From: DASQPR01 sp963727415
GTDB lineage: Bacteria > Actinomycetota > Actinomycetes > Mycobacteriales > Micromonosporaceae
NCBI GenBank assembly: GCA_963727415.1
Contig: CAVSGF010000003.1
Span: forward strand, 496,001-560,000
Direction of reading: 5' to 3'
Length of the DNA stretch: 64,000 nucleotides
Shown here: piece by piece, positions 43,673-55,144 of the stretch
How positions within the stretch are numbered: position 1 is the stretch's first letter
How the letters are laid out: every line of letters starts with the position of its first letter
Notes under the pieces: generated by a model
What the model was told of the DNA's origin: nothing
The model's database searches: none
What the model saw: the letters and a program-made list of their open reading frames with translations, nothing else
Position numbers and translations under genes: made by a program

Positions 43673-44671
43673 TCAGACGGAATCGCCGGAGCGAGCCGAC
43701 GGCGGCCGCACAACGCAGCGGAACCCGATGTGCGATGTCGACGTATCGACCGGCTCACCCTGGCGGGCGGCGGGACGATAACGCAGACAGTAGTTGGGCG
43801 CGCATAGGTGTGAGCCGCCTTTGATGACGCGGCGCGGAATGTGCTCGGTCGTTGCCGGCTCGTCGATGCGCGGATTCACCGGTATGCAGCAGGAATGGTC
43901 CGCCTGGCGTCGGCTCTCGGTCCCATTGTGGTCCGGCGTGAAATAGTCGGCGGTCCACTCCCACACGTTGCCGACGACATCGACGAGTCCGTAGCCATTC
44001 GGCGGGAACGCGCCAACCGGCGACGTGCCCTCATACCTGTCGAGCAGCAGATTCTGCCATGGAAACTCGCCCTGCCATGTGTTGGCCATCATGCGGCCGC
44101 GAGGCGCGAAATCGTCGCCCCACGGGAAGGTCGCACCGTCGAGGCCGCCGCGTGCCGCGTACTCCCACTCCGCCTCGGTCGGCAAGGACTTCCCGGCCCA
44201 TTGCGCGTACGCGACCGCGTCGGCGTATCCCACGTGCGTGACCGGGTGACGCTGGCGGCCGTCGACGGTACTGCCCGGCCCCTCAGGGTGCCGCCAATCC
44301 GCCCCCGGAACCCACGCCCACCAATTCCGGTAGTCGTCCAGCGGTACCGGCGCGACCGTACGGTGGAACACCAACGAGCCGGGCACAAGCAGGTCCGGGT
44401 CGGCTTCGGGATAGTCGGCCGCGTCCGGCGCGCGTTCGGCAGCGGTCACATGACCGGTGGCCTTCACGAACCGCCGAAACTCCGCGACGGTGACCGGATG
44501 CCGGTCCGCCCAGAATCCGTCGACCGCCACCCGATGGACCGGACCCTCTTCCGGATAGAACTGGGTCGATCCCATCCGGAACTCGCCGCCGGGCACCCAG
44601 ACCATGTCCTTGGGCGCGGGTCCGCGTGCGCCCGGTCGGTCCGAGTTGGATGCGGCCGCGGTGAAGCCCAT
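43673..44671 (-). CDS. Formylglycine-generating enzyme (sulfatase activator)
   Basis: A 332-residue protein that should oxidise the active-site Cys of sulfatases to formylglycine. Family landmarks: DMVWVPGGEFRMGSTQFYPE, HRVAVDGFWADRHPVTVAEF, PTEAEWEYAARGGLDGATFP, WGDDFAPRGRMMANTWQGEF and GYGLVDVVGNVWEWTADYF. The copper-binding cysteine pair is in IKGGSHLCAPNYCLRYRPAA, matching the SHLC...YC arrangement of Streptomyces FGE. It is divergent from a sulfatase with a formylglycine motif, its obvious substrate. A 15-bp inverted repeat lies just upstream. Confidence 0.93.
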   Translation of the reverse strand: MGFTAAASNSDRPGARGPAPKDMVWVPGGEFRMGSTQFYPEEGPVHRVAVDGFWADRHPVTVAEFRRFVKATGHVTAAERAPDAADYPEADPDLLVPGSLVFHRTVAPVPLDDYRNWWAWVPGADWRHPEGPGSTVDGRQRHPVTHVGYADAVAYAQWAGKSLPTEAEWEYAARGGLDGATFPWGDDFAPRGRMMANTWQGEFPWQNLLLDRYEGTSPVGAFPPNGYGLVDVVGNVWEWTADYFTPDHNGTESRRQADHSCCIPVNPRIDEPATTEHIPRRVIKGGSHLCAPNYCLRYRPAARQGEPVDTSTSHIGFRCVVRPPSARSGDSV

Positions 44672-44685
44672 GAATCATTTCTATC

Positions 44686-44727
44686 CGAGCAATCCGGCGA
44701 GGTGTCCCGAACGCCGGATTGCTCGGA
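44686..44727. promoter_or_regulatory. Perfect 15-bp inverted repeat upstream of FGE
   Basis: CCGAGCAATCCGGCG (44686-44700) and its exact complement (44713-44727) are separated by 12 bp. The repeat begins 15 bp before the FGE start. As DNA it is a large operator-like dyad; as RNA it would be a strong 5' leader hairpin. Confidence 0.6.
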
Positions 44728-45036
44728 GCGGTGATGACTACTGATTCCGGCCTTCCGGCCTTTCGGGCGACGACCGTGCACCACAATGAGTGGAAGAGGC
44801 CCGCCTCCGGAAGACGGAAGCCGCGGTCGGCCGGCACCAGGCGGGATCATGCGGCTGTCGAGTTCTGCGGGCATGCCCGATCCGCGCTCCGCCGGTATCA
44901 CGCGGCGACGTGACGGCGACCGAGTATTCGCGTGGCGTGCGGGGCCCCGCGAGCCGCCGATATCGAGCCGCCGACATGCGGCCTGACGCCACCGACGCGA
45001 AACCGTACATCCTTCGATTGACGTGGGGAGAAGACG
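44728..45036. other. Divergent intergenic region of FGE and sulfatase
   Basis: About 310 bp with no credible gene. The right end carries GGGGAGAAGACG before ATG 45037, the sulfatase ribosome-binding site. GC-rich short palindromes occur (for example GGCCTTCCGGCC near 44752). No RNA gene was recognised. Confidence 0.5.
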
Positions 45037-47958
<2,922 letters not shown>

Positions 47959-48006
47959 CGGCTGCCGGCGTAAGGGCCTTGACCGAGTCTGGCATCCTGC
48001 ACCCGC

Positions 48007-48675
48007 GTGAGCGACTTCGACCGGCTATATCTCGAATCCAGCGCGGCGATCATCAACGGGACCAACCGCTGCGAGCCGCGGATGGTCGATGCCAGCGCAC
48101 GCTGGGGCGTCTCGGTGATCTACCGGCCGGCGCCCGCCGTCCGCCGCGCCCTCGCGGACCTCACCTCGCAGGCCCTCGGCCTGATCGGCGGCGCGCATTG
48201 GCCGACCGGCAACGATCGCGCCGTCCACATCACCGTGCGCGTACTGGACGCGTACCGCGCCGAACCGGACCCGGCCACGCTGGCCCGCTACCAGCGCGCC
48301 ATGTGCCGCGCCGCCCGCGACGTCAAGCCGGCGACCTTCGCAGCGACTGGACTGACCCTGACCGCCGGTTCCCTGATGTGCGCCGTCGAGGTCTGCGACA
48401 GCGGGGCGGACGATTTCGCTTCCGCGCTCGCCGCCGAGCTTGGCGACGACGGTGCCTGGGAGGCCGGCTTCATCCGCACGATCTGGTACGCCAACCTGAT
48501 CCACTTCACCGGGCCAGTACGCAACGGGAGCGCCTTGGTCGAATGGGTTGGCGAGCGCCGTCGCCTCGACCTCGGGCGCTGGACGTCGAACGAGGTCAGG
48601 CTAGCCCGCTGGAGCTTCGACGGCACCCAGGCGTTGCCGGACTATCTCGCCACCGCACGTCTCGGCGGCGGCTGA
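48007..48675 (+). CDS. Probable 2H phosphodiesterase / LigT-like protein
   Basis: A 222-residue protein starting at GTG 48007 (VSDFDRLYLESSAAIINGTN). It contains two H-x-T motifs 92 residues apart, VHITVRVL (His 74) and LIHFTGPV (His 166). This is the diagnostic pair of 2H phosphoesterases (2'-5' RNA ligase and cyclic phosphodiesterase families). I did not see further subfamily markers, so the substrate is open. It is 48 bp downstream of the sulfatase on the same strand. Confidence 0.55.
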   Translation: MSDFDRLYLESSAAIINGTNRCEPRMVDASARWGVSVIYRPAPAVRRALADLTSQALGLIGGAHWPTGNDRAVHITVRVLDAYRAEPDPATLARYQRAMCRAARDVKPATFAATGLTLTAGSLMCAVEVCDSGADDFASALAAELGDDGAWEAGFIRTIWYANLIHFTGPVRNGSALVEWVGERRRLDLGRWTSNEVRLARWSFDGTQALPDYLATARLGGG

Positions 48676-48860
48676 CCCCGCCCGTTCCCAGGCATCGATG
48701 GCGATCGGCGACCGGCGATCACCAGCGCGGATGGCCGACCGGCCAGATTTGTCGACCGACCATCCATGCAACACAACGGAATCGGCGTAACCGCGGATCG
48801 GTCTGAATGACTAGGTTCTACTCGCCAGCGATACGATCTTCGAGAGGGCGAGGGCATCTA

Positions 48861-49550
48861 GTGGCTAGCGGTGTTCTGGACGACACTGTCGCGCTCACCG
48901 AAGCAATCATCGGTTTGGCCGGCGCGGTCAACGCCGTGGCCGGTGTGATCCGCAGGGTCCGGCACGGCCGGCAGCTGGCGGAAGCGGATCAGGAATCGTC
49001 GGAAGAGGTGCGCTCCCCGAACGGCATCCTCACGTGGATCGCGGCGTCCGTTGTGCTGATGCTGGTCGGCGGTGGCCTGGCCGTGCACCGGTACTGGCCC
49101 GATTCCAGCAGCACGAGCCCGGAGGCCGGCGGCCCGAGCCCGGTGGCGTCCAGCGCGTGCGAGCAGGCAGTCACGCTCACTACGCCGGCCGAACACCAGG
49201 CCATTACGGGGGCGGCCGGGGCGCAGCTCAGCGGCTCCGCGTGCGGGCTGGGCGATCGCACGGTGTGGGCGTTTTCCTTCGCGGCGAGCGACAAGACATC
49301 CGGGCAGTACGTCGACCAGGGCGGCGGGAAGCCGATCGTCACGAAGGACGGGGCGTGGAGCTTCCTGGACGCGCCGGTGGGTACCCGCGGCGACCATGGC
49401 ACCGTCTACACGCTGACCCTGGTACTCGCCTCGCCTGCGTGTTCCGGCCAACTCGCCCAGATACCGGTCGTCAAGGACGTGCGGTCGATTTCATCACTCC
49501 CGGCCGGCTGCGAGGTCGCGGCGACACGGGACATCACCGTCACGTACTGA
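48861..49550 (+). CDS. Hypothetical single-pass membrane protein
   Basis: A 229-residue protein from GTG 48861 (GAGAGGGCGAGGG upstream). Residues 1-55 are a helical cytoplasmic segment (AIIGLAGAVNAVAGVIRRVR). One membrane helix follows (LTWIAASVVLMLVGGGLAVH, residues 58-77), then a Ser/Pro linker and an extracytoplasmic domain with four cysteines (SACEQAVTLT, GSACGLGDR, SPACSGQLA, PAGCEVAAT) that could form two disulfides. No relative recognised. Convergent with the dehydrogenase gene, 3 bp apart. Confidence 0.65.
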   Translation: MASGVLDDTVALTEAIIGLAGAVNAVAGVIRRVRHGRQLAEADQESSEEVRSPNGILTWIAASVVLMLVGGGLAVHRYWPDSSSTSPEAGGPSPVASSACEQAVTLTTPAEHQAITGAAGAQLSGSACGLGDRTVWAFSFAASDKTSGQYVDQGGGKPIVTKDGAWSFLDAPVGTRGDHGTVYTLTLVLASPACSGQLAQIPVVKDVRSISSLPAGCEVAATRDITVTY

Positions 49551-49553
49551 CGT

Positions 49554-50711
49554 TCAGGCGAATCGCTGGCTCAGCGCGGTCAGGTTGGCCCGGGATATCT
49601 CGGTGGCCGCCGCCCGCGGCGTCGCCCCGGCCGCGAGCGCCCGGTCCATCATCTCGTCCACCAGGCCACGTAGCGTCGCCGAGATCTTGTTGAACGCCGA
49701 GTCCGCGTCCGGCGCGATGTCGTCGAACATCGTCCACCACCACCAGGCGTTGGTGGCGACGTTAGCCACGAAGTCCGGCACCACGGTCACGCCTCGCGCA
49801 TGCGACGCCGCCTCCGCCGCGGCCGTCGTCGGTACATTTGCCGCCTCGACGACCAGCTTCGCCTGGACGGCGGCCGCGTTGTCGCCGGTGATGACGTACG
49901 ACATCGCCGCCGGTACCAGGATGTCGGCCGGAACCGACAGCCACTCCGAAACCGGAAGCGCGACGTCGCCGGAGCGAAGCCGCGAGCGGTCCATGCACCC
50001 GTACGCGTCACGCGTGCGCAGCAGCCGCTCCACGTCGAGACCGTCTGCGCTGGCCACCACTCCCTGGGCGTCGCAGATGCCGACCACCGGTACCCCGGCC
50101 CGGGCCAGGAACCGGGCGGTGGCACCACCCATCGATCCGAAGCCCTGCACGAACGCCGTCGGGTTGACCAGTCCAAGCCTGGCCCCTGCGGTCAGCGCGG
50201 CGGTCGTGACCCCGTAGCCGCCGGCCAGGTCGCCGAGGCCGACGCCGTCGACGTGGACCGCGAACGCCGCCTTCACGCGGGCGAGGGCCATCTCCGGATC
50301 CGGCAGCAGCGCGAGCGCCGCCTCGATGGTCGAGCGCAGACCTACCTCGGCGGCCACCGCGTCCAGTACATCCTGGCGGACGCCGAAATCCTCGCCGGTC
50401 GACCAGTACCGCTCGATCAGCGGCTTCATCGCGGCCAGGTAGCGCTTCATCACGCCTCGGGCGTCCGGGTGGTAGGGCGAGCAGTCGATGCCGCCCTTCC
50501 CGCCGCCGAACGGTACATAGTTGTCGCCCGGGGCGTAGACCACCGCTTCCTTGAGAGTCATCCCCCGGGCCAGGTCCCGGACCTCGTCCATCGTGCAGCC
50601 GTCCCGCATACGCAGGCCGCCGCTGGCCGCGCCGCGGACCAGGCGGTCGATGACCAGATATCCACGCTTGCCGGTGACCTCGTCGGTCCAGGTCACTTCC
50701 ATGAAACTCAT
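49554..50711 (-). CDS. Glu/Leu/Phe/Val-type amino-acid dehydrogenase
   Basis: A 385-residue NAD(P)-dependent dehydrogenase that deaminates an amino acid to a 2-oxo acid. GGLRMRDGCTMDEVRDLARG, catalytic-lysine motif VPFGGGKGGIDCSPYHPDAR, ERYWSTGEDFGVRQD, the NAD-binding domain AFVQGFGSMGGATARFLARA, and LVVEAANVPTTAAAEAASHA are clear. The C-terminal PDFVANVATNAWWWWTMFDD is family-typical. Only 2 bp from the AruI-like TPP enzyme, so the product 2-oxo acid could pass to that decarboxylase. Substrate specificity not readable by eye. Confidence 0.88.
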   Translation of the reverse strand: MSFMEVTWTDEVTGKRGYLVIDRLVRGAASGGLRMRDGCTMDEVRDLARGMTLKEAVVYAPGDNYVPFGGGKGGIDCSPYHPDARGVMKRYLAAMKPLIERYWSTGEDFGVRQDVLDAVAAEVGLRSTIEAALALLPDPEMALARVKAAFAVHVDGVGLGDLAGGYGVTTAALTAGARLGLVNPTAFVQGFGSMGGATARFLARAGVPVVGICDAQGVVASADGLDVERLLRTRDAYGCMDRSRLRSGDVALPVSEWLSVPADILVPAAMSYVITGDNAAAVQAKLVVEAANVPTTAAAEAASHARGVTVVPDFVANVATNAWWWWTMFDDIAPDADSAFNKISATLRGLVDEMMDRALAAGATPRAAATEISRANLTALSQRFA

Positions 50712-50713
50712 GA

Positions 50714-52351
50714 TCAGGTGTCCTCCGGGGGCGGCTGGGCATCCGGCACGACGATGACGGTGGGGCCGGGATAAGACAGCGCGTCGGCGAGGGCCTCGGC
50801 GAGCGCCTGCGGCGAACCGGCGACCCGGCCACGGCCACCCATCGCGATCGCGAGCGTTGCGAAATCCGGCTCCGGCAGGTCAACAGCGATCGGCTCGATG
50901 CCGCCGGCACGCATCTCGTCCCGGATCTCGCCGTACCCGCCGTTGCTGAACACGATGACCGGCAGGCAGATCTGCTCGGCCGCGGCGGTGGCGAGTTCGG
51001 ACACCGAGAACATCAGCCCGCCGTCACCGGACAGCGCCACGACCGCCGCGGCCGGATCGGCGAGGGCGGCACCGATCCCGGCCGGAACCGCGAAGCCGAG
51101 CGTGCCGAACCCGGTCGGGAACAGGAATCCACCCGGCCGGTACGCCCGCAGGTTTCCAAGGGCGCCGTAATAGCAGGCCATCGCGTTGTCGGCGGCAACG
51201 ATCGCGTGCCGCGGGAGGGCCGCCGCGATCGCGTCCAGCCATCGGATCCATCGGGCGCCCTCGGATGCCGCCTCGGCCCGGATCGCGGCGGCACCGGCGG
51301 CGGTCGGGGTGGCACCGGCGGCGTCATCGGCGGCGGTCGCCGGGGCGCGGCGGCCGGTCAGCCGCTCCAGCAGGGCGGCTAGCGCATCCTCCGCGTCACC
51401 GACGATGCCGATGTCCGGCACGGCGTTGACGGCCAGTTGCCCAGGGTCGGCATCGATCCGGATCAGGCGGGCAAGCCAGCGCGGCGGGCCGGCCCAGAAG
51501 TCGGTTTCGGAGAGCTCGGTGCCGACCGCCACCACCACGTCGCGGCTGTCCACGAAATCGCGGACCGACGGCAGGTGCAGCGCCGAGGTGACCGCCAGCG
51601 GATGGTCCTCCGGCACGATGCCCTTGCCGTTCGTCGTGGACAGCACCGGAGCGGCGAGGATCTCGGCCAGCCGGAGCACCGAGGCGGCGGCGGCGCGAGC
51701 ACCGCCGCCGACGATGACCACTGGGGCGTGCGCGCCGTCCAGCGCCACGGTCGCGGCATCGAGCAGCTCCGGGTCCGGGCAGCGCCGCCCGGTACGAATC
51801 GGCCCGGGCACCGGTACCGGTCCGGGGGCGGCCGTGCCGAGCAGGTCCAGCGGGATCTCGACGTGTACCGGGCGGGGCCGCCCGGCCCGGAACGACGCGA
51901 ACGCCCGCGCGATCGCGACCGGGATCTCGGCGTGCGAGGCGACCCGGTGCGAGTACCCCGCGACCGCGTCCAGCGCCGCCGACTGGTTCTTGGTCTCGTG
52001 CAGTAGGCCGGTGCCGTGAGCCGGGTGGGTGGTCGGCATCCCGGGCGAGATGACCAGCAACGGCACCGAGTCGGAGTACGCCTGCCCGACCGCGGTCGCG
52101 ATGTTCAGCACGGCCGGACCGGTCGTCACGATCGCTACGCCGGGCCGGCCGCCGACCCGCGCGTACCCATCGGCCGCGTACCCCGCGCCCTGCTCGTGAC
52201 GGGGCGTCACGTGCCGGATCCCGGTGCCTGCCAGCGCCCGGTAGATCTCCAGGCTGTGGGTGCCCGGTATGCCGAAGACGGTGTCGACCGCGTGCGCTCG
52301 TAGTGCGGCCACCACCAGCGCACCACCAGTACCGCCGTCCACCGCCGTCAT
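50714..52351 (-). CDS. TPP-dependent 2-oxo acid decarboxylase, AruI-like
   Basis: A 545-residue acetolactate-synthase-superfamily protein. VFGIPGTHSLEIYRAL, HVTPRHEQGAGYAADGYARV (the Glu of TPP activation), NIATAVGQAYSDSVPLLVIS, HETKNQSAALDAVAGYSHRV, the central Rossmann domain (VVIVGGGARAAAASVLRLAE), and the TPP/Mg motif ALSGDGGLMFSVSELATAAA then FSNGGYGEIRDEM. The TPRHEQGAG and HETKxQ phrases resemble 5-guanidino-2-oxopentanoate decarboxylase (AruI) of the arginine transaminase route rather than IlvB. Starts inside the stop of a small ORF (ATGA). Confidence 0.8.
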   Translation of the reverse strand: MTAVDGGTGGALVVAALRAHAVDTVFGIPGTHSLEIYRALAGTGIRHVTPRHEQGAGYAADGYARVGGRPGVAIVTTGPAVLNIATAVGQAYSDSVPLLVISPGMPTTHPAHGTGLLHETKNQSAALDAVAGYSHRVASHAEIPVAIARAFASFRAGRPRPVHVEIPLDLLGTAAPGPVPVPGPIRTGRRCPDPELLDAATVALDGAHAPVVIVGGGARAAAASVLRLAEILAAPVLSTTNGKGIVPEDHPLAVTSALHLPSVRDFVDSRDVVVAVGTELSETDFWAGPPRWLARLIRIDADPGQLAVNAVPDIGIVGDAEDALAALLERLTGRRAPATAADDAAGATPTAAGAAAIRAEAASEGARWIRWLDAIAAALPRHAIVAADNAMACYYGALGNLRAYRPGGFLFPTGFGTLGFAVPAGIGAALADPAAAVVALSGDGGLMFSVSELATAAAEQICLPVIVFSNGGYGEIRDEMRAGGIEPIAVDLPEPDFATLAIAMGGRGRVAGSPQALAEALADALSYPGPTVIVVPDAQPPPEDT

Positions 52352-52479
52352 ACCGGCTCCGCCCGCGCGTCGAAAGCGACCGCCCGGTCCTGGGTTACCG
52401 CCGCTGTCTCGATGGCGCCGTCCGCGATGATCGCGCGCTGCTCGTCGCCGAGGAGTACGAACTCGGTGGACAGTGCCAC
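52348..52479 (-). CDS. Small leader protein of the dehydrogenase/decarboxylase operon
   Basis: A 43-residue ORF from GTG 52479, with the strong site AAGGAGGAGG upstream, ending at a TGA that overlaps the ATG of the TPP enzyme. It reads VALSTEFVLLGDEQRAIIAD then GAIETAAVTQDRAVAFDARA. It has no signal or membrane segment and no known domain. The good ribosome-binding site and coupling argue that it is translated. It may be a small accessory protein or serve to deliver ribosomes to the TPP gene. Confidence 0.55.
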   Translation of the reverse strand: MALSTEFVLLGDEQRAIIADGAIETAAVTQDRAVAFDARAEPV

Positions 52480-52512
52480 GGCGGTCCTCCTCCTTCGCCC
52501 GTCCGGCGCTCG

Positions 52513-52532
52513 CTGACTGATGACTCAGTCAG
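52513..52532. promoter_or_regulatory. Candidate operator of the dehydrogenase/decarboxylase operon
   Basis: CTGACTGA-TGAC-TCAGTCAG is a perfect 8-bp dyad with a 4-bp spacer, 34 bp upstream of the small leader ORF. Seventeen of these bases (from 52516) recur exactly at 63938-63954, inside the start of the S9 peptidase gene. Confidence 0.5.
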
Positions 52533-52624
52533 TGAACAAGACTGAGTTCCGGTTGTCAATCAGATCGTTCAATGCGCCGGCCATTCGCATGCGCAAGGCG
52601 AAGACACCGGACCGACATCAGCCT

Positions 52625-52643
52625 TGACGTCAATATGACGTCA
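52625..52643. promoter_or_regulatory. Paired TGACGTCA palindromes
   Basis: TGACGTCA occurs at 52625-52632 and 52636-52643, 11 bp apart (one helical turn), and a third time at 52668-52675 inside the first codons of the MFS gene. Its ATG is 52660, so the sites would cover the promoter and translation start. The protein that binds them is unknown. Confidence 0.5.
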
Positions 52644-52659
52644 CTGTCAAGATGTTGCT

Positions 52660-54204
52660 ATGACTACTGACGTCACCGAGACATCAGACATGGCGGCATG
52701 TGCCGTCACCGACGCTCCCGCGGTCACACAGACACCGGCCGACCCAGCCGGACCGGTCAAGCCAGCCGAAGAACCAACCGGACCAGCGGAACCGGTCGAG
52801 TCGGCCGAACCAGCCGATGCGGCGGAACCAGCAGGCGCCGCCGGATCGGCTGGAACCACCGCAGCGCCGGCGACCCGTTCGCGTCCGGATGAAACGGGTG
52901 GCGCCGGCGCCGGCACCTCGGCGTCGCGGAATCGGTGGGGACTGCTGCGCCGGCACGACTTCCGGCAACTGTTCCTGGCCGATGCCGGAAGCCAGTTCGG
53001 CTTCCAGATCGGGATGCTGGCCATGCCGCTGGTCGCGGCGGTGACGCTGCGCGCCACGCCGTTCCAGATGGGCCTGGTGGCCGCCGGCGAGACCGTGCCG
53101 TTCCTGATAGCGACGCTGCCCGCCGGCGCACTGGCCGACCGGATGCGACGCCGGCCGGTGATGATCGCGTGCGACCTGGGCCGGATGCTCTGCATGGCGG
53201 TCATCCCGCTGGCCTGGCTGCTCGGCGTGCTGGCCATCTGGCAGGTCATCGCCGTCGCGTTCGCGGTCGGCACGATGAGCGCGGTTTTCGATGTCGCCTA
53301 CCAGAGCCTGCTGCCGACCTTGGTTACGAAGGACCAGGTCGTCGAGGGCAATTCGAAGCTCACCAGCCTCGGTGCGGTCAGCCAGGTCGGCGGCCCGGCG
53401 ATCGCCGGCTGGGTCATCCGGGCGATCACCGCGCCGTACGCGGTTGGCGTCAACGCGCTGACCTACCTGAGTTCGGCGACGTTCCTCGGCCGCATCCGCA
53501 CGCCCGAGGCCAGGCCGGAGCGAGCCGGAGGCGCTCACCTTGGGCGCGACATCGCCGAAGGATTGCGGTATGTGGGCAAGCAGCCGGTACTGCGAGCGAT
53601 CGCGCTGGTGGCCGCCTGCATGAACTTCTTCAACGCGATCACCAACAGCCTGATCCTGTACCTCTTCGCGAGCGTCCTGCGCCTGTCGTCACAGACGATC
53701 GGCATGGTGCTGTCGGTGGTCTCCCTCGGCGGCCTGTCCGGCGCCCTGCTGGCCGCCCGGATCGGCCGCCGGGTTGGTACCGCCCGGGTCATGTGGCTCG
53801 TTCCCGCCGTGGCCGCACCGCTCTGGCTGACCATGCCGCTGGTCCGCAACGGGATCACACTGTGGCTGGTCGCGGTGGCCTTCACCGTCGTGGCGGCGGG
53901 TGGCGTCATCTTCAACGTCACGTCGGTGAGCTTCCGCCAGCGCATGGCACCGGCCCACCTGCTCGGCCGGGTCAACGCCACCATGCGGTTCCTGATCCTC
54001 GGCCTGATGCCACTCGGCGCGCTGGCCGGAGGCGCGCTCGGCAGCACCATCGGGGTTCGCGAGACGCTCTGGATCGGCAGCGCCGGCTGCGCGCTGTCCT
54101 GGCTGCCGGCGATGTTCTCGCCACTGCGCACGATGCGTCACATGCCGGATGGTGACCTCCGGCCGGACGACGGCATCGCCGCCGCGTCCCCGCAGCCGGC
54201 CTAG
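52660..54204 (+). CDS. MFS transporter with low-complexity N-terminal tail
   Basis: A 514-residue MFS protein with an unusual 90-residue Pro/Ala/Glu/Gly-rich tail (PADPAGPVKPAEEPTGPAEP) before the first helix at GLLRRHDFRQLFLADAGSQF. Twelve helices follow. GALADRMRRRPVMIACDLGR after helix 2 is the MFS loop signature, and GLSGALLAARIGRRVGTARV marks the second half. It fits the EntS/Bmr3-type DHA3 exporters. The tail might bind a partner or control assembly. Three TGACGTCA sites precede or overlap its start. Confidence 0.85.
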   Translation: MTTDVTETSDMAACAVTDAPAVTQTPADPAGPVKPAEEPTGPAEPVESAEPADAAEPAGAAGSAGTTAAPATRSRPDETGGAGAGTSASRNRWGLLRRHDFRQLFLADAGSQFGFQIGMLAMPLVAAVTLRATPFQMGLVAAGETVPFLIATLPAGALADRMRRRPVMIACDLGRMLCMAVIPLAWLLGVLAIWQVIAVAFAVGTMSAVFDVAYQSLLPTLVTKDQVVEGNSKLTSLGAVSQVGGPAIAGWVIRAITAPYAVGVNALTYLSSATFLGRIRTPEARPERAGGAHLGRDIAEGLRYVGKQPVLRAIALVAACMNFFNAITNSLILYLFASVLRLSSQTIGMVLSVVSLGGLSGALLAARIGRRVGTARVMWLVPAVAAPLWLTMPLVRNGITLWLVAVAFTVVAAGGVIFNVTSVSFRQRMAPAHLLGRVNATMRFLILGLMPLGALAGGALGSTIGVRETLWIGSAGCALSWLPAMFSPLRTMRHMPDGDLRPDDGIAAASPQPA

Positions 54205-54206
54205 CC

Positions 54207-54641
54207 TCAGGCGACCAGCGGGCCGGGCTTGCGGATGGCCAGCTCGCTGCCGTGCCAGAAGAGCAGATCCGGCGCGGCGGCGCCGGAGTATCGCAGGTAG
54301 CCGATCCAGCCATCGGCGGTCGAGTGCGCCGCCAGCCACTCGATGAGCTGCCGGGCGTAGGAAATCTCGTCCTCGTGCACGCAGCTGCGCACCGTGATCA
54401 GCCATCGGCTCTCGTGCCAGACCAGGGAGGTGACGTCCACACCGTCAAAGGCATGCGACGCGACCGTGCCGTTGAAGAACGGGAACGGCTTGTCCGCGAA
54501 CCAGCCGCTGTCGCCGAACGCGGCAAACGACTCGGGCGGATGTGAGGCCAGCGCCAGGTGCCAGCGGATCTCCGTCATCGTCTCGGGCGGCAGGTCCGGC
54601 TTCAGCGCCAGCGTCAGGAACAGGTCGTAGTAGTCGCTCAC
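54207..54641 (-). CDS. Hypothetical protein
   Basis: A 144-residue soluble protein starting VSDYYDLFLTLALKPDLPPE at GTG 54641. It has GWFADKPFPFFNGTVASHAF, VTSLVWHESRWLITVRSCVH and a C-terminal GWIGYLRYSGAAAPDLLFWH. Dense aromatic content suggests a compact beta-rich fold. I do not recognise the family. It converges on the MFS gene with a gap of only 2 bp. Confidence 0.6.
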   Translation of the reverse strand: MSDYYDLFLTLALKPDLPPETMTEIRWHLALASHPPESFAAFGDSGWFADKPFPFFNGTVASHAFDGVDVTSLVWHESRWLITVRSCVHEDEISYARQLIEWLAAHSTADGWIGYLRYSGAAAPDLLFWHGSELAIRKPGPLVA

Positions 54642-54742
54642 GTGCGAAGCGTATTGGGCCGGACTGCCCTGCCGGACGCCACCGTGAAAAACGGCAGCGG
54701 CCCCGGGCCGGCGCTGGCGCCGATCGAGCCACCGCATCGCGG

Positions 54743-55144
54743 TCAGGCGAGAATCTTCGACTTCGCCCGCTGGAACTCCTCCTCGGTGATGACGCCCCGG
54801 TCGCGCAGGTCGGCGAGCTTGGAGATCTCACCGGCCGAGCCGCCGCCGTCCGAGGCGGCCACGTCCCGCACGTACTGGCGCATCGCGGCGTCCTGCTCCT
54901 GCATCGCCGTCGCGGCGTGCTCGTGCATCTTGCGACCGCGGGCGATCAGGTAGACGAAGACTCCGAGGTACGGCACGATGATCACGAAAATGGTCCAGAG
55001 TGCCTTGCCCCACCCGGACAGGTCGCGGCTACGGAAGATGTCGGCGAAGACATCGATCAGTAGCCAAATCCAGATGAAGAACAAGAAGAACCACAGCATC
55101 GACCAGAAGACCTGACCGGTACCGAATTCGGCGGCTGACATCAT
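54743..55144 (-). CDS. SHOCT/PLDc_N membrane protein
   Basis: A 133-residue protein. Two helices (MLWFFLFFIWIWLLIDVFAD and ALWTIFVIIVPYLGVFVYLI) enclose a DIFRSRDLSGWGK loop as in PLDc_N (phospholipase D nuclease N-terminal-like) proteins. The C-terminus carries the SHOCT motif ISKLADLRDRGVITEEEFQR AKSKIL-type. These small actinobacterial proteins are thought to help oligomerisation; the role is unknown. A GGAGAGCG site precedes the start. Confidence 0.82.
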   Translation of the reverse strand: MMSAAEFGTGQVFWSMLWFFLFFIWIWLLIDVFADIFRSRDLSGWGKALWTIFVIIVPYLGVFVYLIARGRKMHEHAATAMQEQDAAMRQYVRDVAASDGGGSAGEISKLADLRDRGVITEEEFQRAKSKILA

